From NCBI RefSeq assembly GCF_027922005.1, contig NZ_BSEV01000004.1:124001-188000 (forward strand): a stretch of DNA of 64,000 bases, in the 5' to 3' direction. The notes beneath the pieces are model-generated. The model ran no database searches. It saw nothing but the letters and a program-made list of their open reading frames with translations, and was not told where the DNA came from. The translations under genes were made by a program, and so were the position numbers. The DNA is from Streptosporangium carneum. GTDB taxonomy: Bacteria; Actinomycetota; Actinomycetes; Streptosporangiales; Streptosporangiaceae. Each line of letters begins with the position of its first letter. Position 1 is the first letter of the stretch. Below are positions 9,786 through 18,398 of the stretch, piece by piece.

Positions 9786-9811
9786 GTCCCCTCCTCGTCT
9801 CCGATAGTTAG

Positions 9812-9844
9812 TATACCGCCTGGTGTAGTATACCGTTTGGTGAA
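9812..9844. promoter_or_regulatory. tandem TetR operator candidate
   Basis: Two 16-bp dyads, TATACCGCCTGGTGTA (9812-9827) and TATACCGTTTGGTGAA (9829-9844), are spaced 17 bp apart and have TACC/GGT half-sites. They lie between the divergent tetR and MFS genes, the usual site of such operators. Binding by this TetR is an inference. Confidence 0.7.
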
Positions 9845-9866
9845 GTAACTGGCCCAGGAGGGAAAG

Positions 9867-11408
9867 ATGACCGAGAACACACCACGAGCGACCACCCGCA
9901 CCTGGATCGGACTGGCCGTGCTCGTCCTGCCGATGCTGCTCATCGCGATCGATGGCATGGTGCTGGTCTTCGCGCTGGCCGACATCACCCAGGACCTGAA
10001 GCCGACGGGCACGCAGCAGCTCTGGATGCTCGACATCTACTCGCTGCTGCTCGCTGGCCTGCTCATCACCATGTCGACGCTGAGCGACCGTTTCGGGCGG
10101 CGCAAGGTGCTGCTCATCGGTGCGGTTGTCTTCGCGATCGCCTCCATCCTGGGCGCTCTGTCGACCGAACCGTGGATGCTGATCGGATCGCGCGCCCTCC
10201 TCGGGATCGCGGGCGCGACGATCATGCCCGGGACACTGTCCCTCATCCGCAACATGTTCCTCGACCGAAACCAGCGACGGACCGCGATGGCGGTCTGGTC
10301 GGCGATGGGCGCGCTGGGCGCCGCCGCGGGCCCGATCGTAGGCGGCTGGATCATCGAGACGTTCAGCTGGCACGCCGCCTTCCTCATGAACATCCCGGTC
10401 ATGGTGCTGCTGCTCGTCCTCGCGCCGTTCCTCGTCCCGGAGAGCAAGAACCCGAACCCGGGAAACATCGACGTCGCCAGCATCCTGCTCTCGCTCGCGG
10501 GCATGATCTCGTTCGTCTACGGCGTGAAGACCTTCGCCGAAGGCAAGGAGCCCGGCATCGGGTTCGTCACCTTCTTCGCCGGGCTCGTCCTGCTCGCGCT
10601 GTTCGTGATCCGCCAGCTGCGCATGCCGGTGCCGATGATCAACGTGCGCCTCTTCAAGGTGCGAGCGTTCACCGGGGCGGTGCTCACCGACCTGCTGTCG
10701 ATCTTCTCGCTGGTCGGAGCACTGTTCGCCCTCACCCAGTTCCTGCAGCTCGTCGTCGGCCTCAGCGTCATCCAGTCAGCGCTGTGGATGCTGCCCCAAG
10801 CCGCCGTCTCCGCCTTCGCCGGGTTCATCGCCGCCGCGCTCGTCAAGCGGGTCCCCACCTCGATCATCGTCTCCGTGGGCGTGCTCATCACCGCGGGCGG
10901 ATTCGCGACCCTCCTGACGCTCACTCCCGACACCGAACCGTGGAGGATCGCGATCGCTCTGTGCCTCGTCGGCCTTGGCGCCGGCGTGGGCATGACGCTC
11001 ACCAACGACCTCATCATGAGCTCGGTGCGTCCCGAGCAGTCGGGCCAGGCCGCCGCGATCAGCGAGAGCGCATACGAGCTCGGCACCGCCTTCGGCACCG
11101 CGATCCTCGGCTCCGTCCTCCTCGGCTTCTACCACACCGGCCTTGCCGACGCCGCCCCCGCAGGACTGCCCGCAGGCGTGCTCGCGGCCGCGAAGGAGAC
11201 CATCGCCGCCGCGCTGCTCTACGCCAAGGAACTGCCGGACGCGATCGGAGCGGCGCTGACCACGGCCGCGACCGACGCGTTCACGGCCGCGCTCGCATGG
11301 ACCGGCGGGATCGCCGCACTGATCCTGCTCGCCGTCGCGGTCTTCGCGGGCATCATGCTCCGCGGGGTGTCCGCACAGGCAGATCTCGCCGAAGCCGATG
11401 CCGAGTAG
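9867..11408 (+). CDS. MFS drug exporter, DHA2 (EmrB/QacA) family, 14 TM
   Basis: The 513-residue membrane protein starts 11 bases after AGGAGGGAAAG. Family motifs are present: motif A as LSDRFGRRKVLLIG after TM2, and motif C (GALGAAAGPIVGGWI) in TM5. The length and about fourteen hydrophobic segments fit the proton-antiport DHA2 group, which exports lipophilic cations and antibiotics. The divergent TetR gene and the operator pair argue for inducible resistance. The C-terminal part has an extra Ala-rich loop before the last helix (AAAKETIAAALLYAKELPD), as seen in this subgroup. Confidence 0.93.
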   Translation: MTENTPRATTRTWIGLAVLVLPMLLIAIDGMVLVFALADITQDLKPTGTQQLWMLDIYSLLLAGLLITMSTLSDRFGRRKVLLIGAVVFAIASILGALSTEPWMLIGSRALLGIAGATIMPGTLSLIRNMFLDRNQRRTAMAVWSAMGALGAAAGPIVGGWIIETFSWHAAFLMNIPVMVLLLVLAPFLVPESKNPNPGNIDVASILLSLAGMISFVYGVKTFAEGKEPGIGFVTFFAGLVLLALFVIRQLRMPVPMINVRLFKVRAFTGAVLTDLLSIFSLVGALFALTQFLQLVVGLSVIQSALWMLPQAAVSAFAGFIAAALVKRVPTSIIVSVGVLITAGGFATLLTLTPDTEPWRIAIALCLVGLGAGVGMTLTNDLIMSSVRPEQSGQAAAISESAYELGTAFGTAILGSVLLGFYHTGLADAAPAGLPAGVLAAAKETIAAALLYAKELPDAIGAALTTAATDAFTAALAWTGGIAALILLAVAVFAGIMLRGVSAQADLAEADAE

Positions 11409-11529
11409 CACGGGAGCCTTGAGCGAGGAGGATGGCGTGCGGAGCCCGCTCAGAACAGTCAGCGTTCCTGCGGTCATGGCGCGGATCGGGGCTGTGGCGC
11501 CCGGTCGGCGTCGTCCAGGAAGGCATCTC

Positions 11530-11819
11530 AGTAGGAGTGGAACGGTGAACCGGGGTTGGTGTCACATCTTGTGACGGCTGCCGAATCGTTCCAGGTCACA
11601 CGGATGGCTGAACGTAGGGCTTCCAGCAAACGACCCATTGTCGGAGCAAGATCGTCCAGGCTTGTCAGGGATCGCCTGAGACGCCGAATGCCTCTCACAA
11701 CCCGTTCTCACTCAGGTGGGAGTAAGAGCACGTTCTGGGAGACGTTTGTGAGAACGCCCTCCATGGGCCGAGTGTCAACGGATGTGACGCCAACCCCGGC
11801 TCACCGTTCCGCTCCTACT
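11530..11819. mobile_element. MITE-like non-autonomous element with 36-bp terminal inverted repeats
   Basis: The ends at 11530-11565 (AGTAGGAGTGGAACGGTGAA, continuing CCGGGGTTGG) and 11784-11819 are inverted copies matching at 33 of 36 positions. The element is 290 bp and contains no plausible transposase gene. Inside, an imperfect inverted repeat centres near 11720 (CTCACAA/TTGTGAG). TA dinucleotides sit 2 bp inside both ends, compatible with a TA-targeting IS630-type relative, but no target duplication is certain. The surrounding 11409-12045 gap holds nothing else recognisable. Confidence 0.8.
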
Positions 11820-12045
11820 CGGAGCCCAAGTCGCTGGCCGTAACGGAGTTATGCCCGGCCGGCGGGTTGGCGGGCTGGTGGGGTACTTCTGGACAGCGGG
11901 AGCGACGATGGCGACGAGGCCCGGGGGGCGGTCATCACGTGCCGGAACGCCTGGTGAGGCGGGACTTACCGCCGGGGCTCTTGTGCCATAGAGAGCTGCG
12001 AAGGAGTTTCAGGTTCAAGGAGCGGCACCTGAAGAAGGGGCATTC

Positions 12046-12381
12046 ATGACTGGAAGATGGCGGACCTGGCGAGCGGCAGTGGCGGCGGCTCTGATGGCCA
12101 CGGCCATGGTCGGCCTCGCGCAGAGCGCGCATGCCGACATCCTGGCCGGCCAGAGCGAGCACATGCGGTGGGAGGTGTCGGCGGCCTCAGCGGCGCCCGG
12201 CGACGCGGTCACCTTCACCGCCACCATCACCAACCCCGAAGGTGAGGACATGGGCGCGTTCACCTACCTGTCCCCGGCAAGCCCGATCTTCGCCCCCGTC
12301 GGTTCGTCGGCCTGCACCATCACCGACGGCCCCGCAGGTGTAAGCCGGGCAGTTACTGCTGGCCTGTGCTGGCGCCGCTAG
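12046..12381 (+). CDS. small secreted protein, probably truncated
   Basis: 111 residues. A signal peptide with twin-arginine-like start (MTGRWRTWRAAVAAALMATA) is followed by a cleavage site near AHAD. The mature part, SAAPGDAVTFTATITNPEGE, resembles the start of a DUF11/CARDB-type extracellular repeat. The frame ends soon after CTITDGPAGV in unrelated sequence and overlaps the 3' end of the convergent AraC gene by 29 bp. The original gene was therefore probably longer and has been cut. GAAGGGG precedes the ATG. Confidence 0.6.
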   Translation: MTGRWRTWRAAVAAALMATAMVGLAQSAHADILAGQSEHMRWEVSAASAAPGDAVTFTATITNPEGEDMGAFTYLSPASPIFAPVGSSACTITDGPAGVSRAVTAGLCWRR

Positions 12382-13411
12382 CGTGGATCGGCGAGGGCGC
12401 CGGCTGGTGGCCGGTTTCGGGGCGGACCTGGTTCGCCTTGGCTGATGTCCGGTACTGGCCTGGGGAGTGGCCGACGGTCCGCTTGAATGCTCGCGCGAAA
12501 GCGAATTCGGAGTCGTAGCCGACTCGCCGCGCGACCTCCCGCAGTGGCGCCTGTTCCTCACGCAGCAGGCGGGATGCGACTGTCATCCGCCAGGAGGTGA
12601 CGTAGGCCATGGGTGCCTGGCCGGTGAGCGTGGTGAAGCGACGGCTGAATGTGGCGCGCGGCACCCTGACGGCACGGGCGAGTGACGGCACGGTCCAGGG
12701 ATTGGCCGGGTCACGGTGGATCAGTGCCAGCGCGCCTCCGACGGCGGGATCGTAGAGCGCTGCGACCCAGCCTGGGCATTCCTTGTGCTGCTCGGCGATC
12801 CAGGCGCGCAGGATGTAGACGAACAGCAGGTCAAGCAGGGATGCGACGACCGCCGCGGCGCCGGGGCCGGAACGCTCCACTTCGGCCGAGAGCAGGTCGA
12901 GGGCGGCGGGCAGGCCGGTGCCCCGGGCGTGCCCGGCGGCGATGTGGACGATGGGTGGCAGCACGGCGGTGATCGGGTGTCTGGGGCTGGAGTCCAGCAG
13001 GAACGCGCCGCACAGCAGCCCGGTCAGCGGGCCGTCCCCGTCGATGACCAGATCTGTCGGTGTCGCCTGCCCGAGTGGGCCTCCGATCAGTTCCTCCACC
13101 GGCCGTACCGGCCGGCCGGGTCTGTCGACGAGCGCGTGCGCCAGCCCGGAGGGCACCAGGACCACGTCGGCGCGGGTGAGGTGGATGGGTTCGCCGCCGT
13201 CCGGGATCAGCCAGCACGCTCCAGCGGTGACGACGTGGACACTGGCCATCGCGCCCGCCGGGAAGCCGATACCCCACGGAGCGTGGAAGCGGTTGCGGCC
13301 GTAGACGATGCTGCCGCGCCGGGTGATGGCCACGACGTCCGCCACGATGTCAGCGACAACGTCTCCCGGCCAGGCGGGAGCGGGTGGCGGGGCAGGTGCG
13401 CGTGCGGTCAT
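12353..13411 (-). CDS. AraC-family transcriptional regulator with cupin-type sensor domain
   Basis: About 352 residues. The N-terminal half is an AraC-binding-like cupin (FHAPWGIGFPAGAMASVHVV, then TRADVVLVPSGLAHAL), common in regulators annotated as cupin_6. The C-terminal 100 residues carry the two helix-turn-helix motifs (VPSLARAVRVPRATFSRRFT and REVARRVGYDSEFAFARAFK). The ATG at 13411 has GGTGA upstream; GTG at 13420 is an alternative. The divergent NmrA-SDR operon that starts 120 bp away is the natural regulatory target. Confidence 0.9.
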   Translation of the reverse strand: MTARAPAPPPAPAWPGDVVADIVADVVAITRRGSIVYGRNRFHAPWGIGFPAGAMASVHVVTAGACWLIPDGGEPIHLTRADVVLVPSGLAHALVDRPGRPVRPVEELIGGPLGQATPTDLVIDGDGPLTGLLCGAFLLDSSPRHPITAVLPPIVHIAAGHARGTGLPAALDLLSAEVERSGPGAAAVVASLLDLLFVYILRAWIAEQHKECPGWVAALYDPAVGGALALIHRDPANPWTVPSLARAVRVPRATFSRRFTTLTGQAPMAYVTSWRMTVASRLLREEQAPLREVARRVGYDSEFAFARAFKRTVGHSPGQYRTSAKANQVRPETGHQPAPSPIHASGASTGQQ

Positions 13412-13530
13412 GCCATTCACCGTAGCGGTTGAGCTAACTGGATATGGTTTCGTTCGGGACTGTCATTGATGCGCTCAGTAGTGGGTCATACGGTCGAGTC
13501 GTCCACCAGCACCACTCACCGGAGGATCGG

Positions 13531-14433
13531 ATGAACTCGACCGTCCTGGTCACCGGCGCCACCGGCAAGACCGGCCGCCGCCTCGTACCCCAACTCGCCG
13601 CACGAGGCGTCACCGTGCGTACGGCCAGCCGCAACCCCGCACCGGCGGATGCCCACGTCGAACCAGTGCACTTCGACTGGTCCGACGAAAGTACCTATGC
13701 AGCCGCGCTGAAGGAGGTGGACGCGGTCTACGTCGTCACCGCGAACCTCTCCGGTATCACCACCCACCAATCCCAGCAGGTCGCGTCCCTCCTCGACGCC
13801 GCGGCGGTGGCCGGAGCACGGCGAGTCGTGCTGCTGTCAGCCTTCGGCGTGGATCAGGCGCCCGCAGAGGACCCCTTGCGTCGCATCGAGCGTGTCGTCG
13901 AGGAGGCCGGGATGCCGAGCACCATCCTGCGGCCGGGCACGTTCATGCAGAACTTCTCCGAAAAGCACTGGTCCAACCTCGACGCGACCATCCGGGAACG
14001 TGACGAGATCGCCATGCCGGGTGGGGATGCATTGGTGAGCTACGTGTCGACCCACGACATCGCGGCGGTGGCTGCCGTGGCGCTGACTGAGGACGGCCAC
14101 GACGGCAAGGCGTACTCGCTGACAGGACGCGAGGCACTCACGCTCGCGGAGGTGGCCCACCACATCTCGGTCGCTGCCGGTCGGCAGGTGCGCTACGTGG
14201 AGTCCGGCCCTCAGACGATCCGCGACGCTCTCCTCGCCACCGGTATGCCGACCGACCAGGCCGAGTACGTGACCCAGTTGTTTGTCGCAGCCATGACCAC
14301 CGGCGCGTTCGGCGTGGTCACCGACGACATAGCCGCCGTCACCGGCCGACCCGCGACCACCTTCGCCGAGTACGCGGCGGGCGCCGCCGACGCATGGCGC
14401 CGCCCCACCACCAACCACGTGAGCGCGACGTGA
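13531..14433 (+). CDS. NmrA-like NAD(P)-binding oxidoreductase
   Basis: 300 residues. The N-terminal Rossmann motif is TVLVTGATGKTGRR (glycines at residues 9-15), followed by the NmrA/azoreductase-like pattern RVVLLSAFGVDQAP and STILRPGTFMQNF. Proteins of this group bind NAD(P)H and serve as redox sensors or quinone/furan reductases. The ATG at 13531 is supported by GGAGGATCGG. The stop overlaps the start of the following SDR gene, so the two are translationally coupled. Confidence 0.9.
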   Translation: MNSTVLVTGATGKTGRRLVPQLAARGVTVRTASRNPAPADAHVEPVHFDWSDESTYAAALKEVDAVYVVTANLSGITTHQSQQVASLLDAAAVAGARRVVLLSAFGVDQAPAEDPLRRIERVVEEAGMPSTILRPGTFMQNFSEKHWSNLDATIRERDEIAMPGGDALVSYVSTHDIAAVAAVALTEDGHDGKAYSLTGREALTLAEVAHHISVAAGRQVRYVESGPQTIRDALLATGMPTDQAEYVTQLFVAAMTTGAFGVVTDDIAAVTGRPATTFAEYAAGAADAWRRPTTNHVSAT

Positions 14434-15182
14434 TCGCGCCCGACTCCCCTCGTGCCGCGCTCATCACGGGCGGCACGACCGGTATCGGCCTTGCCACGGC
14501 CCGCGTGCTGCACGAACAGGGATTCGCGGTACTCGTCACCGGCCGGAATCCGGACACCCTGGCTGCCGCCCGACGCACGCTGCCCGACGACATCGTTGTG
14601 TTCCGCGCCGATGCACGCTCGATCGCCGACGCTGAGCAGGTCGCAGCCGAACTCCGGCAGCGGTTCGGCAAGGTCGACGTCGCCTTCCTCAACGCCGGTG
14701 TCGTGCGGTTCACGCCCCTGGACGCCCTCGATGAGCAAACCTACGACGAGCACTTCGACATCAACGTCAAGGGCCAACTCTTCACGTTGCAGAAGATCCT
14801 GCCATTGCTCCGGAACAGTAGCTCGGTGATCTTCACCAGCTCGGTCATGGCCGACAAGGGCAGCCCCAATCTGTCGGTTTACAGCGCGACCAAAGGCGCG
14901 CAGTTGTCCCTGGTCCGTTCGCTCGCCGTCGACCTCGCGCCCCGCGGGATCCGCGTCAACGCGGTAAGCCCAGGCCCGATCGAAACCCCCGCCCACAACA
15001 AGCTCGACCTATCTGCCGACACGCTCAGCACCTTCAAGAACACCCTCGCCGCCACACTGCCCCTCGGGCGGTTCGGCTCCGATGACGAGGTCGCACATCT
15101 GGTCGCCTTCCTCGCCTCCCCAGCAGCCAGCTACATCACCGGAACCAACATGGTCGTCGACGGAGGCCTGGCCGTGACCTGA
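14430..15182 (+). CDS. short-chain dehydrogenase/reductase
   Basis: 250 residues of classical SDR. The cofactor loop is TGGTTGIG at about residues 14-21, the structural motif is FLNAGVVRF, the catalytic serine lies in VIFTSSVM, and the active-site pair is YSATK. The C-terminal signature ITGTNMVVDGG is present. The GTG start overlaps the preceding stop as GTGA. The pair with the NmrA protein and the divergent AraC gene suggests an inducible redox-detoxification unit. The substrate is not deducible. Confidence 0.92.
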   Translation: MIAPDSPRAALITGGTTGIGLATARVLHEQGFAVLVTGRNPDTLAAARRTLPDDIVVFRADARSIADAEQVAAELRQRFGKVDVAFLNAGVVRFTPLDALDEQTYDEHFDINVKGQLFTLQKILPLLRNSSSVIFTSSVMADKGSPNLSVYSATKGAQLSLVRSLAVDLAPRGIRVNAVSPGPIETPAHNKLDLSADTLSTFKNTLAATLPLGRFGSDDEVAHLVAFLASPAASYITGTNMVVDGGLAVT

Positions 15183-15391
15183 ACCGATTGCGCGGTGAGA
15201 CCCTCCAATGGCAGCTCAGGTATGAGGACACGCAGTTGCACATGGTGCTGGGACTCGTGGTGCTCATGGCTGCCGATGGTCACGCAGCCACGGAAACGAA
15301 AATTCGATGAGAAATCCAGACGCAAAGTCGATAAGAATAGCGCACAAAACACCTGGACGCGGCAGAGTTCGACGATATTTTGCATGAGAAC

Positions 15392-15814
15392 CTACAGTCG
15401 CGGCGTAAACGGTTCGGGTTCGCCCATGCCCGCGCCGACCTTGGCGGCGAAGGGTTGGCCGTAGGGATCGACCAGCACGATCCGCTGGGTGAACAATGGC
15501 GGCGACACGGTGTCGAGGGTGATGATGTTGTGGTCGCTGGCCAGCTCGAAGAGCGTGTTCATCACCTCGCGGCTGGTGGTGCGGTCCGGATCGGTCTCGA
15601 CCGACAGGCCCTCGACCCGGATCTCCAGCAGCCGGTGCTGGGGCAGCACGGTGATACGGGTGCGGACGTGGTCGGGAAGACCGCCGTCCTCGCGTAGCTC
15701 GGCGATGTCGGCGGACAGTGCCACAGCGATCGCCTCCAACCGGTAGCCACGTTCGATCTCGACCCGCGCACCCCACACAACCTGCAGGTCCGCCGGGACG
15801 TCAGGCTCAACCAT
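15392..15814 (-). CDS. hypothetical protein in integrative-element relic
   Basis: 140 residues starting MVEPDVPADLQVVWGARVEI at the ATG at 15814, preceded by AAGGA. It reads as a soluble alpha/beta protein with no motif I recognise (RITVLPQHRLLEIRVEGL; FTQRIVLVDPYGQPF). It is followed on the same strand by two further genes typical of actinomycete conjugative or integrative elements. It may belong to that cassette. Confidence 0.65.
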   Translation of the reverse strand: MVEPDVPADLQVVWGARVEIERGYRLEAIAVALSADIAELREDGGLPDHVRTRITVLPQHRLLEIRVEGLSVETDPDRTTSREVMNTLFELASDHNIITLDTVSPPLFTQRIVLVDPYGQPFAAKVGAGMGEPEPFTPRL

Positions 15815-15915
15815 GACGAGTCCTTCGTGAGTGAACGCCGTCGGACCGCCCACCCACGGTCGGGCGGTCCGACAAGGCGTTTGTGACTCGGGAGTGATGT
15901 CGGGTGGTGGGTGGA

Positions 15916-16789
15916 CTACCGGTCCCGCCGGGTGTGGAGGTCGGCGCGCAGGTCGGCCAGCGAGCGACCGTCGGCGGTGCGTCGCCACGCACTCCAGCCG
16001 TGATGGTGCTTGCCGCTCAGCGCGGTCGCGGCGGCCGACGGCGTGGCGAAGACCCGCTCACCGTCAGCGAGCAGGAAGGTGCCGTCGATCCGCAGTCGGG
16101 CGGTGTGGCGTACCTCGCCCGCGCAGCGCTCCCACACGAGTTCCTCGCCGTAGGTCACCAGGTCGGCCGCCATCAGGTCGCTCAGGACCGTGCCCGCCCA
16201 GCGCAACGGCGAGGATCCGGGGCGCTCGGAGGTCAGCACCGCCTCCCGGCTGAGCGTCTCGGCGGTGTCGATGTAGAGGTGCATCGCGGCGGCGACCGTG
16301 GGGGCGAGGGTCCACGGCCAGCGCTCGTCCAACCCCGTCCAGCGCCCGACGGGCATCCATCGGCCTCGGTAGGCCAGCTGCACCTCTAGGTCGGCGACGT
16401 GACGGTCGTCCGGCCTACCGAGGTCCTGCTCGGCCGGGAGTAGGCGGATGACAAGGTCGCCGTCGTGGAGATCGGGGGGGCTGGTCGGCGAGCCAGGTCC
16501 CGGCGAACAAGGCGACCTGTCCGGCGGTGGCGGGATCGACCTCGCCCAGGACGTCCACGGCGAGCACGAGCATCGCCCAGGCGTTGTCCGGGAGGCGCAT
16601 CGGTGTGGGGCCCAGCGACGGCACGAGCACGGTCGCGTCGGCAGGCAGCCCTTCCCACCGCAACAACGCCGTCTCTTCGTCGGGTTGTGGCGGCGCGGGA
16701 TGCGTTCCGGGGTCGTCGGGTAGCGGGGCGGTGTTCGGCGCGGCAGCGGCGGGCTGGTGGGGCGGAACGGCATCTGATTCGGTGGTCAT
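15916..16789 (-). pseudogene. RAMA-domain protein split by a frameshift in a G7 tract
   Basis: The N-terminal frame begins MTTESDAVPPHQPAAAAPNT at the ATG at 16789 and runs to GTWLADQPP. The continuation, DLHDGDLVIRLLPAEQDLG, lies in the next frame. The switch coincides with a run of seven G at about 16474-16480; one base fewer restores a single frame of about 290 residues. The C terminus (RIDGTFLLADGERVFATPSA, then HHGWSAWRR) resembles the RAMA domain found beside modification methylases and in mobile elements. It may be a true mutation or a sequencing error. Confidence 0.7.
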
Positions 16790-16833
16790 GGCGGTGCCCT
16801 TCGGGTCGGGGTGGTCGCGCGGTGGGAGTGGTG

Positions 16834-17295
16834 TCATCGGCGCAGGACGTTCACGCGCTCGCCGCCGAGCAACGGCTTGTCCTCCGGACCGGCGAAGTGT
16901 GGGTCGATCCAGATCGGACGGTGGTCGTTTCGGCTGGGGTAGTACTGGTTGCGCCAGTGCCCCCGCACGATCCAGCGGTGCCGGTACTCGCGCGTGCCCT
17001 TGCTGAAGTCGTCGTCGGGGCGGTCGGAGGGCTCGGTGCGGGCACGCCGCAGGTCGATGTAGCGCACGGTGGGATCGAGCACCGGGTCGAGGCGTTCGAT
17101 GCGACGTCGGGCAGCGCGCGGTGCGGTCATCTGTTCCGAGCGCACCAAGGTCTGGCCCATCAGCAGCCACGTCGCGAGGATGGTGCGCTGCAAGGTGATC
17201 CTGGCTTCGGTGTCGCGAGAGGACTTGTAAGTTCCGGCGATAAATGGCCGGGAAGACCCAGAGCCATCTGGCCGAGGATGGTCGGCTGACTCCTC
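16834..17295 (-). pseudogene. N-terminally truncated conserved protein of actinomycete mobile elements
   Basis: The intact-looking C-terminal part reads YKSSRDTEARITLQRTILAT, VRYIDLRRA, HRWIVRGHWRNQYYPSRNDH and GPEDKPLLGGERVNVLRR. These patterns remind me of a longer protein common on actinomycete plasmids and integrative elements; this comes from memory, not a search. The frame stays open upstream to about 17295 without a good start and then collides with the 3' end of the tyrosine recombinase gene. The N-terminal half therefore appears to have been removed. A TTG at 17193 could allow a 119-residue product. Confidence 0.6.
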
Positions 17296-17304
17296 TAGCG
17301 AAGG

Positions 17305-18246
17305 TCAGTGGGTACGGCGGCGGGGCGCGAGGACCTCGGTGACCTTGGCGATGGCTTCGGCGCCGGGTTTGACGTAGCGCATGGCGGTGCGGGGATTCTT
17401 GTGCCGGGTCTTGCCCATGATGAGCTGCAGCGGGACTTCGGCGTCGCCGAGGTGGGTGGCAGCGGAGTGGCGCAGCTGGTGCAGGTCGAGCCCGGCGTAG
17501 GTGTCCAGCAGAACGCGGGCGCGGTCGTAGCCGAGGCGGGCGCGGCCGGTGTGCGGGCAGATGTCGCCGGCGGCCGGGCGGCGGGTCGGGACGGGGCGGC
17601 GTTCGGATAGGAACAGCGGTCCGTGCGTGCGGGCATTGCCGTCCGGGAGGCGGAGCAGGCGGGGCAGCAGGTGGGCGGTGCCGGACTCCCAGTACACCCA
17701 CTCGATCGCGCCGCCCTTTGAGCGGACGGGGGCACGCCGGTGCTCCAGGTCCAGGTCCTCGACATTCAGCGCCAGGATCTCCGCGGCCCGGGCCGCCGTT
17801 TCGTAGAGCATCCTCCAGAGCGCTCGCTCGCGCAGCGGGATATCCCGGCGGGACAGCAGCCGGTGGATGGTGGTCTTGGCGACCGCGCGGGTCTCGTCGA
17901 CGTTCTCCTTGCGGCGTTCGGCGTCGGCCGGGACCGAGGGGGCGGCCCAGTGCTTTTTGGTCTGGCACCAGAGCAGCCAGGAGGTGACGGCGGCGCGGTT
18001 GCGGTTCCAGGTCGCCGGCGCGCATCGGCCCCATAGCTCGGTGAGCGCGGCGCCGATCTCGGCGTCGGCCACGTCGGCGAGCGGCCGGTCGCGGCCGAGC
18101 AGCGCGGTGACGCGGTCGATGGCCGAGGCGTAGGCGCGGTGGGTGTTGGAGTTGGCGATGCGCGGGGTGGCCAGGAAGGCGTCGGCGGCCGCGGCGAGCG
18201 TGACGTGTCCGCCACGCAGGGCGGTGATCTTCGGGGCGGTGCTCAT
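17305..18246 (-). CDS. tyrosine recombinase (phage-integrase family)
   Basis: 313 residues from MSTAPKITALRGGHVTLAAA. The core-binding domain spans residues 15-105. The catalytic set is complete: Arg153 (ETAARAAEIL), Lys177 in RSKGGA, His256 and Arg259 (HQLRHSAATH), His282 (KTRHKN) and nucleophile Tyr291 (AMRYVKPG). It should cut and rejoin DNA at a specific core site. A perfect 18-bp inverted repeat with 7-bp spacer lies 100 bp upstream and is a candidate site. Related fragments occur at 19.0 kb and 60.2 kb. Confidence 0.92.
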   Translation of the reverse strand: MSTAPKITALRGGHVTLAAAADAFLATPRIANSNTHRAYASAIDRVTALLGRDRPLADVADAEIGAALTELWGRCAPATWNRNRAAVTSWLLWCQTKKHWAAPSVPADAERRKENVDETRAVAKTTIHRLLSRRDIPLRERALWRMLYETAARAAEILALNVEDLDLEHRRAPVRSKGGAIEWVYWESGTAHLLPRLLRLPDGNARTHGPLFLSERRPVPTRRPAAGDICPHTGRARLGYDRARVLLDTYAGLDLHQLRHSAATHLGDAEVPLQLIMGKTRHKNPRTAMRYVKPGAEAIAKVTEVLAPRRRTH

Positions 18247-18346
18247 GCCGCCCGCCAGGCTGCGCCTGCGGCAATGTACCGGATAACGTGCCGGAGTCGC
18301 GCTCCGCCCCGGCAAGACGTTCGCCTGGTCGCCGTGCCACCGTGAT

Positions 18347-18389
18347 CGCTCATGTACGTGATAATAGGCCGTTATCACGTACATGAGCG
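18347..18389. repeat. perfect 18-bp inverted repeat upstream of the recombinase
   Basis: The left arm CGCTCATGTACGTGATAA (18347-18364) and right arm TTATCACGTACATGAGCG (18372-18389) are exact reverse complements around the 7-bp spacer TAGGCCG. Two inverted arms around a 6-8 bp spacer is the architecture of tyrosine-recombinase core sites such as loxP. An autoregulatory operator is the other reading. Confidence 0.85.
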
Positions 18390-18398
18390 TCGCCTGTT

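Noticed and set aside
11556-11843. A 95-codon frame inside the MITE-like element
   Set aside because: It spans the right terminal repeat, has Ser/Arg-rich composition and no transposase motif.
12682-13432. Plus-strand frames opposite the AraC gene
   Set aside because: The minus strand has both AraC helix-turn-helix motifs; the plus-strand frames show no family signature.
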